Shown here piece by piece: positions 6,488 through 7,375 of a stretch of 7,375 bases of DNA (position 1 is the stretch's first letter; every line of letters starts with the position of its first letter). The DNA is taken from contig CAMATS010000102.1 of the NCBI GenBank assembly GCA_945861195.1, positions 1 through 7,375 of the forward strand. Reading direction: 5' to 3'. The stretch comes from Rhodoferax sp. OV413 (GTDB lineage Bacteria > Pseudomonadota > Gammaproteobacteria > Burkholderiales > Burkholderiaceae_C). Under the pieces are notes generated by a model. That model was not told the origin of the DNA. It ran no database searches and was given only the letters and a program-made list of their open reading frames with translations. The translations under genes and the position numbers were made by a program.

Positions 6488-7375
6488 TCATTCGCGGCGC
6501 CTCCTGACGCCAGCTTCACGGCGGCCACGGCCCATCTCGCCATCCGCGCCGACCACCGGCGCCTCGCGGTATTTGCGGATCCAGCGCATGCAGTCGGGGT
6601 CGTGACCCATCATCACATCGGCGGCCATGCAGGCTTTGACAACCTCGGCATGCAGCGGGTTGGTGATTGCCGAGGTCATGCCCGAGGCGATGGCCATGGT
6701 CAAAAAGCCGGCGTTGATGCCATTGCGCTCTGGCAGGCCAAAACTGACATTGGATGCACCACAGGTGGTGTTGACTTTGAGCTCATTGCGCAGCCGATGC
6801 AGCAGGCGCATCACTTGAACCCCGGCCTGGTTGATCGCACCAATCGGCATCACCAGGGGGTCGACCACGATATCGCAGGCTGGTATGCCGTAATCGGCTG
6901 CACGTTCAACAATTTTCTTGGCCACTGCAAAGCGCACGTCCGGGTCTTGCGAAATGCCGGTTTCGTCATTAGAAATGGCAACCACGGCGGCACCGTATTT
7001 CTTGACCAGGGGCAACACGGTCTCCAGCCTGTCTTCTTCGCCGGTGACGGAATTCACCAGCGCCTTGCCTTTGTAAACGGCAAGCCCCGCCTCCAGGGCA
7101 GCCACGATGGAAGAGTCAATCGACAGGGGAACATCAGTGACAGACTGCACCAACTCGATCGCGCGGGCCAACAGGGCCGGCTCATCCGCCAAGGGGATGC
7201 CGGCGTTGACATCGAGCATGTGCGCGCCCGCCTCGACCTGTGCCAGGGCATCGGCAATCACCCGGCTGTAATCGCCAGCGACCATCTCGGCGGCCAGAAT
7301 TTTTCGCCCAGTCGGGTTGATGCGCTCACCAATGACAACGAAGGGCCGGTGAAAACCGATCACCACCTCGCGGGT
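6488..7375 (-). CDS. Methyltetrahydrofolate:corrinoid protein methyltransferase (pterin-binding, DHPS-like TIM barrel), 5' end outside window
   Basis: At least 295 codons, open at the right edge. It is a pterin-binding TIM barrel of the methyl-THF methyltransferase family (MtgA/AcsE/MeTr, or the folate domain of methionine synthase). Such enzymes exchange a methyl group between tetrahydrofolate and the cobalt of a corrinoid protein. Visible in order are IGERINPTGRK (pterin pocket), MLDVNAG, LSIDSS, ALVNSVTGEE, ISNDETG, VVDPLVMPIGA and the family hallmark GASNVSFGLPERNG. A GTG at 7366 could begin a 292-residue protein, but no ribosome site can be seen. The three codons before it read T-R-E in frame, which fits the usual N-terminus of relatives, so the true start is probably just off the edge. 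The C-terminus is a basic tail ending GVRRRRE. The corrinoid activator follows 31 bases downstream, supporting a corrinoid partner. Dihydropteroate synthase is unlikely because of the SNVSFGLP motif and the context. Confidence 0.9.
   Translation of the reverse strand, partial: TREVVIGFHRPFVVIGERINPTGRKILAAEMVAGDYSRVIADALAQVEAGAHMLDVNAGIPLADEPALLARAIELVQSVTDVPLSIDSSIVAALEAGLAVYKGKALVNSVTGEEDRLETVLPLVKKYGAAVVAISNDETGISQDPDVRFAVAKKIVERAADYGIPACDIVVDPLVMPIGAINQAGVQVMRLLHRLRNELKVNTTCGASNVSFGLPERNGINAGFLTMAIASGMTSAITNPLHAEVVKACMAADVMMGHDPDCMRWIRKYREAPVVGADGEMGRGRREAGVRRRRE

Noticed and set aside
6488..6530. Arg-rich C-terminal tail of the methyltransferase as a nucleic-acid-binding extension or a frameshift artefact.
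   Set aside because: I recall similar basic, low-complexity tails in proteobacterial relatives, and the reading frame is continuous, so it is more likely a family trait. The activator gene's Arg-rich end is treated the same way.
7364..7366. GTG as the true start of the methyl-THF methyltransferase.
   Set aside because: The frame is open to the window edge and the preceding codons T-R-E fit relatives, so the start is probably outside; too little upstream DNA remains to judge a ribosome site.
1..7375. Mobile elements, CRISPR arrays, tRNA or rRNA genes, riboswitches (including a cobalamin riboswitch) and rho-independent terminators.
   Set aside because: None was seen. The longest gap between genes is 40 bases, which leaves no room for a riboswitch; any cobalamin riboswitch or promoter would have to lie upstream of the right edge.

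Overview
This 7.4 kb stretch has a high GC content by eye and is packed with genes that all read leftward (minus strand). Composition, codon use and protein style suggest a proteobacterium. I would guess a betaproteobacterium of the Burkholderiales type, but nothing in the window proves this; no rRNA, tRNA or lineage marker is present.

In order of transcription (right to left) the window holds: (1) a methyltetrahydrofolate:corrinoid methyltransferase of the pterin-binding TIM-barrel family, open at the right edge; (2) a large [2Fe-2S] plus ASKHA-ATPase protein of the RACo/RamA type, which in known systems reductively reactivates corrinoid proteins; (3) betaine aldehyde dehydrogenase, betB; (4) choline dehydrogenase, betA; (5) a HAD-family phosphorylcholine phosphatase, pchP; (6) the first 67 codons of a homocysteine/betaine-homocysteine S-methyltransferase, cut by the left edge. 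Gaps between genes are 31, 3, 11, 7 and 40 bases. I see no terminator-like hairpin or room for a strong internal promoter, so this looks like one operon. Its promoter lies off the right edge.

Read as a pathway, pchP frees choline from phosphocholine, betA oxidises choline to betaine aldehyde (and possibly further), and betB finishes the oxidation to glycine betaine. The flanking genes are all methyl-transfer parts: a homocysteine acceptor enzyme, a methyl-THF/corrinoid enzyme and a corrinoid activator. The operon therefore seems to join choline-to-betaine oxidation to cobalamin-linked C1 or methionine metabolism. The corrinoid-carrying protein and any betaine- or methylamine-specific MttB-type methyltransferase are not in the window. 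They must be just outside or elsewhere if this reading is right. The alternative is that the three methyl-transfer genes are parts of a split cobalamin-dependent methionine synthase with its own reactivator.

No mobile element, CRISPR array, RNA gene, repeat family or gene-free stretch above 300 bases was found. The novelty lies in the gene combination and in a phosphorylcholine phosphatase with no export signal, not in an unknown gene family.
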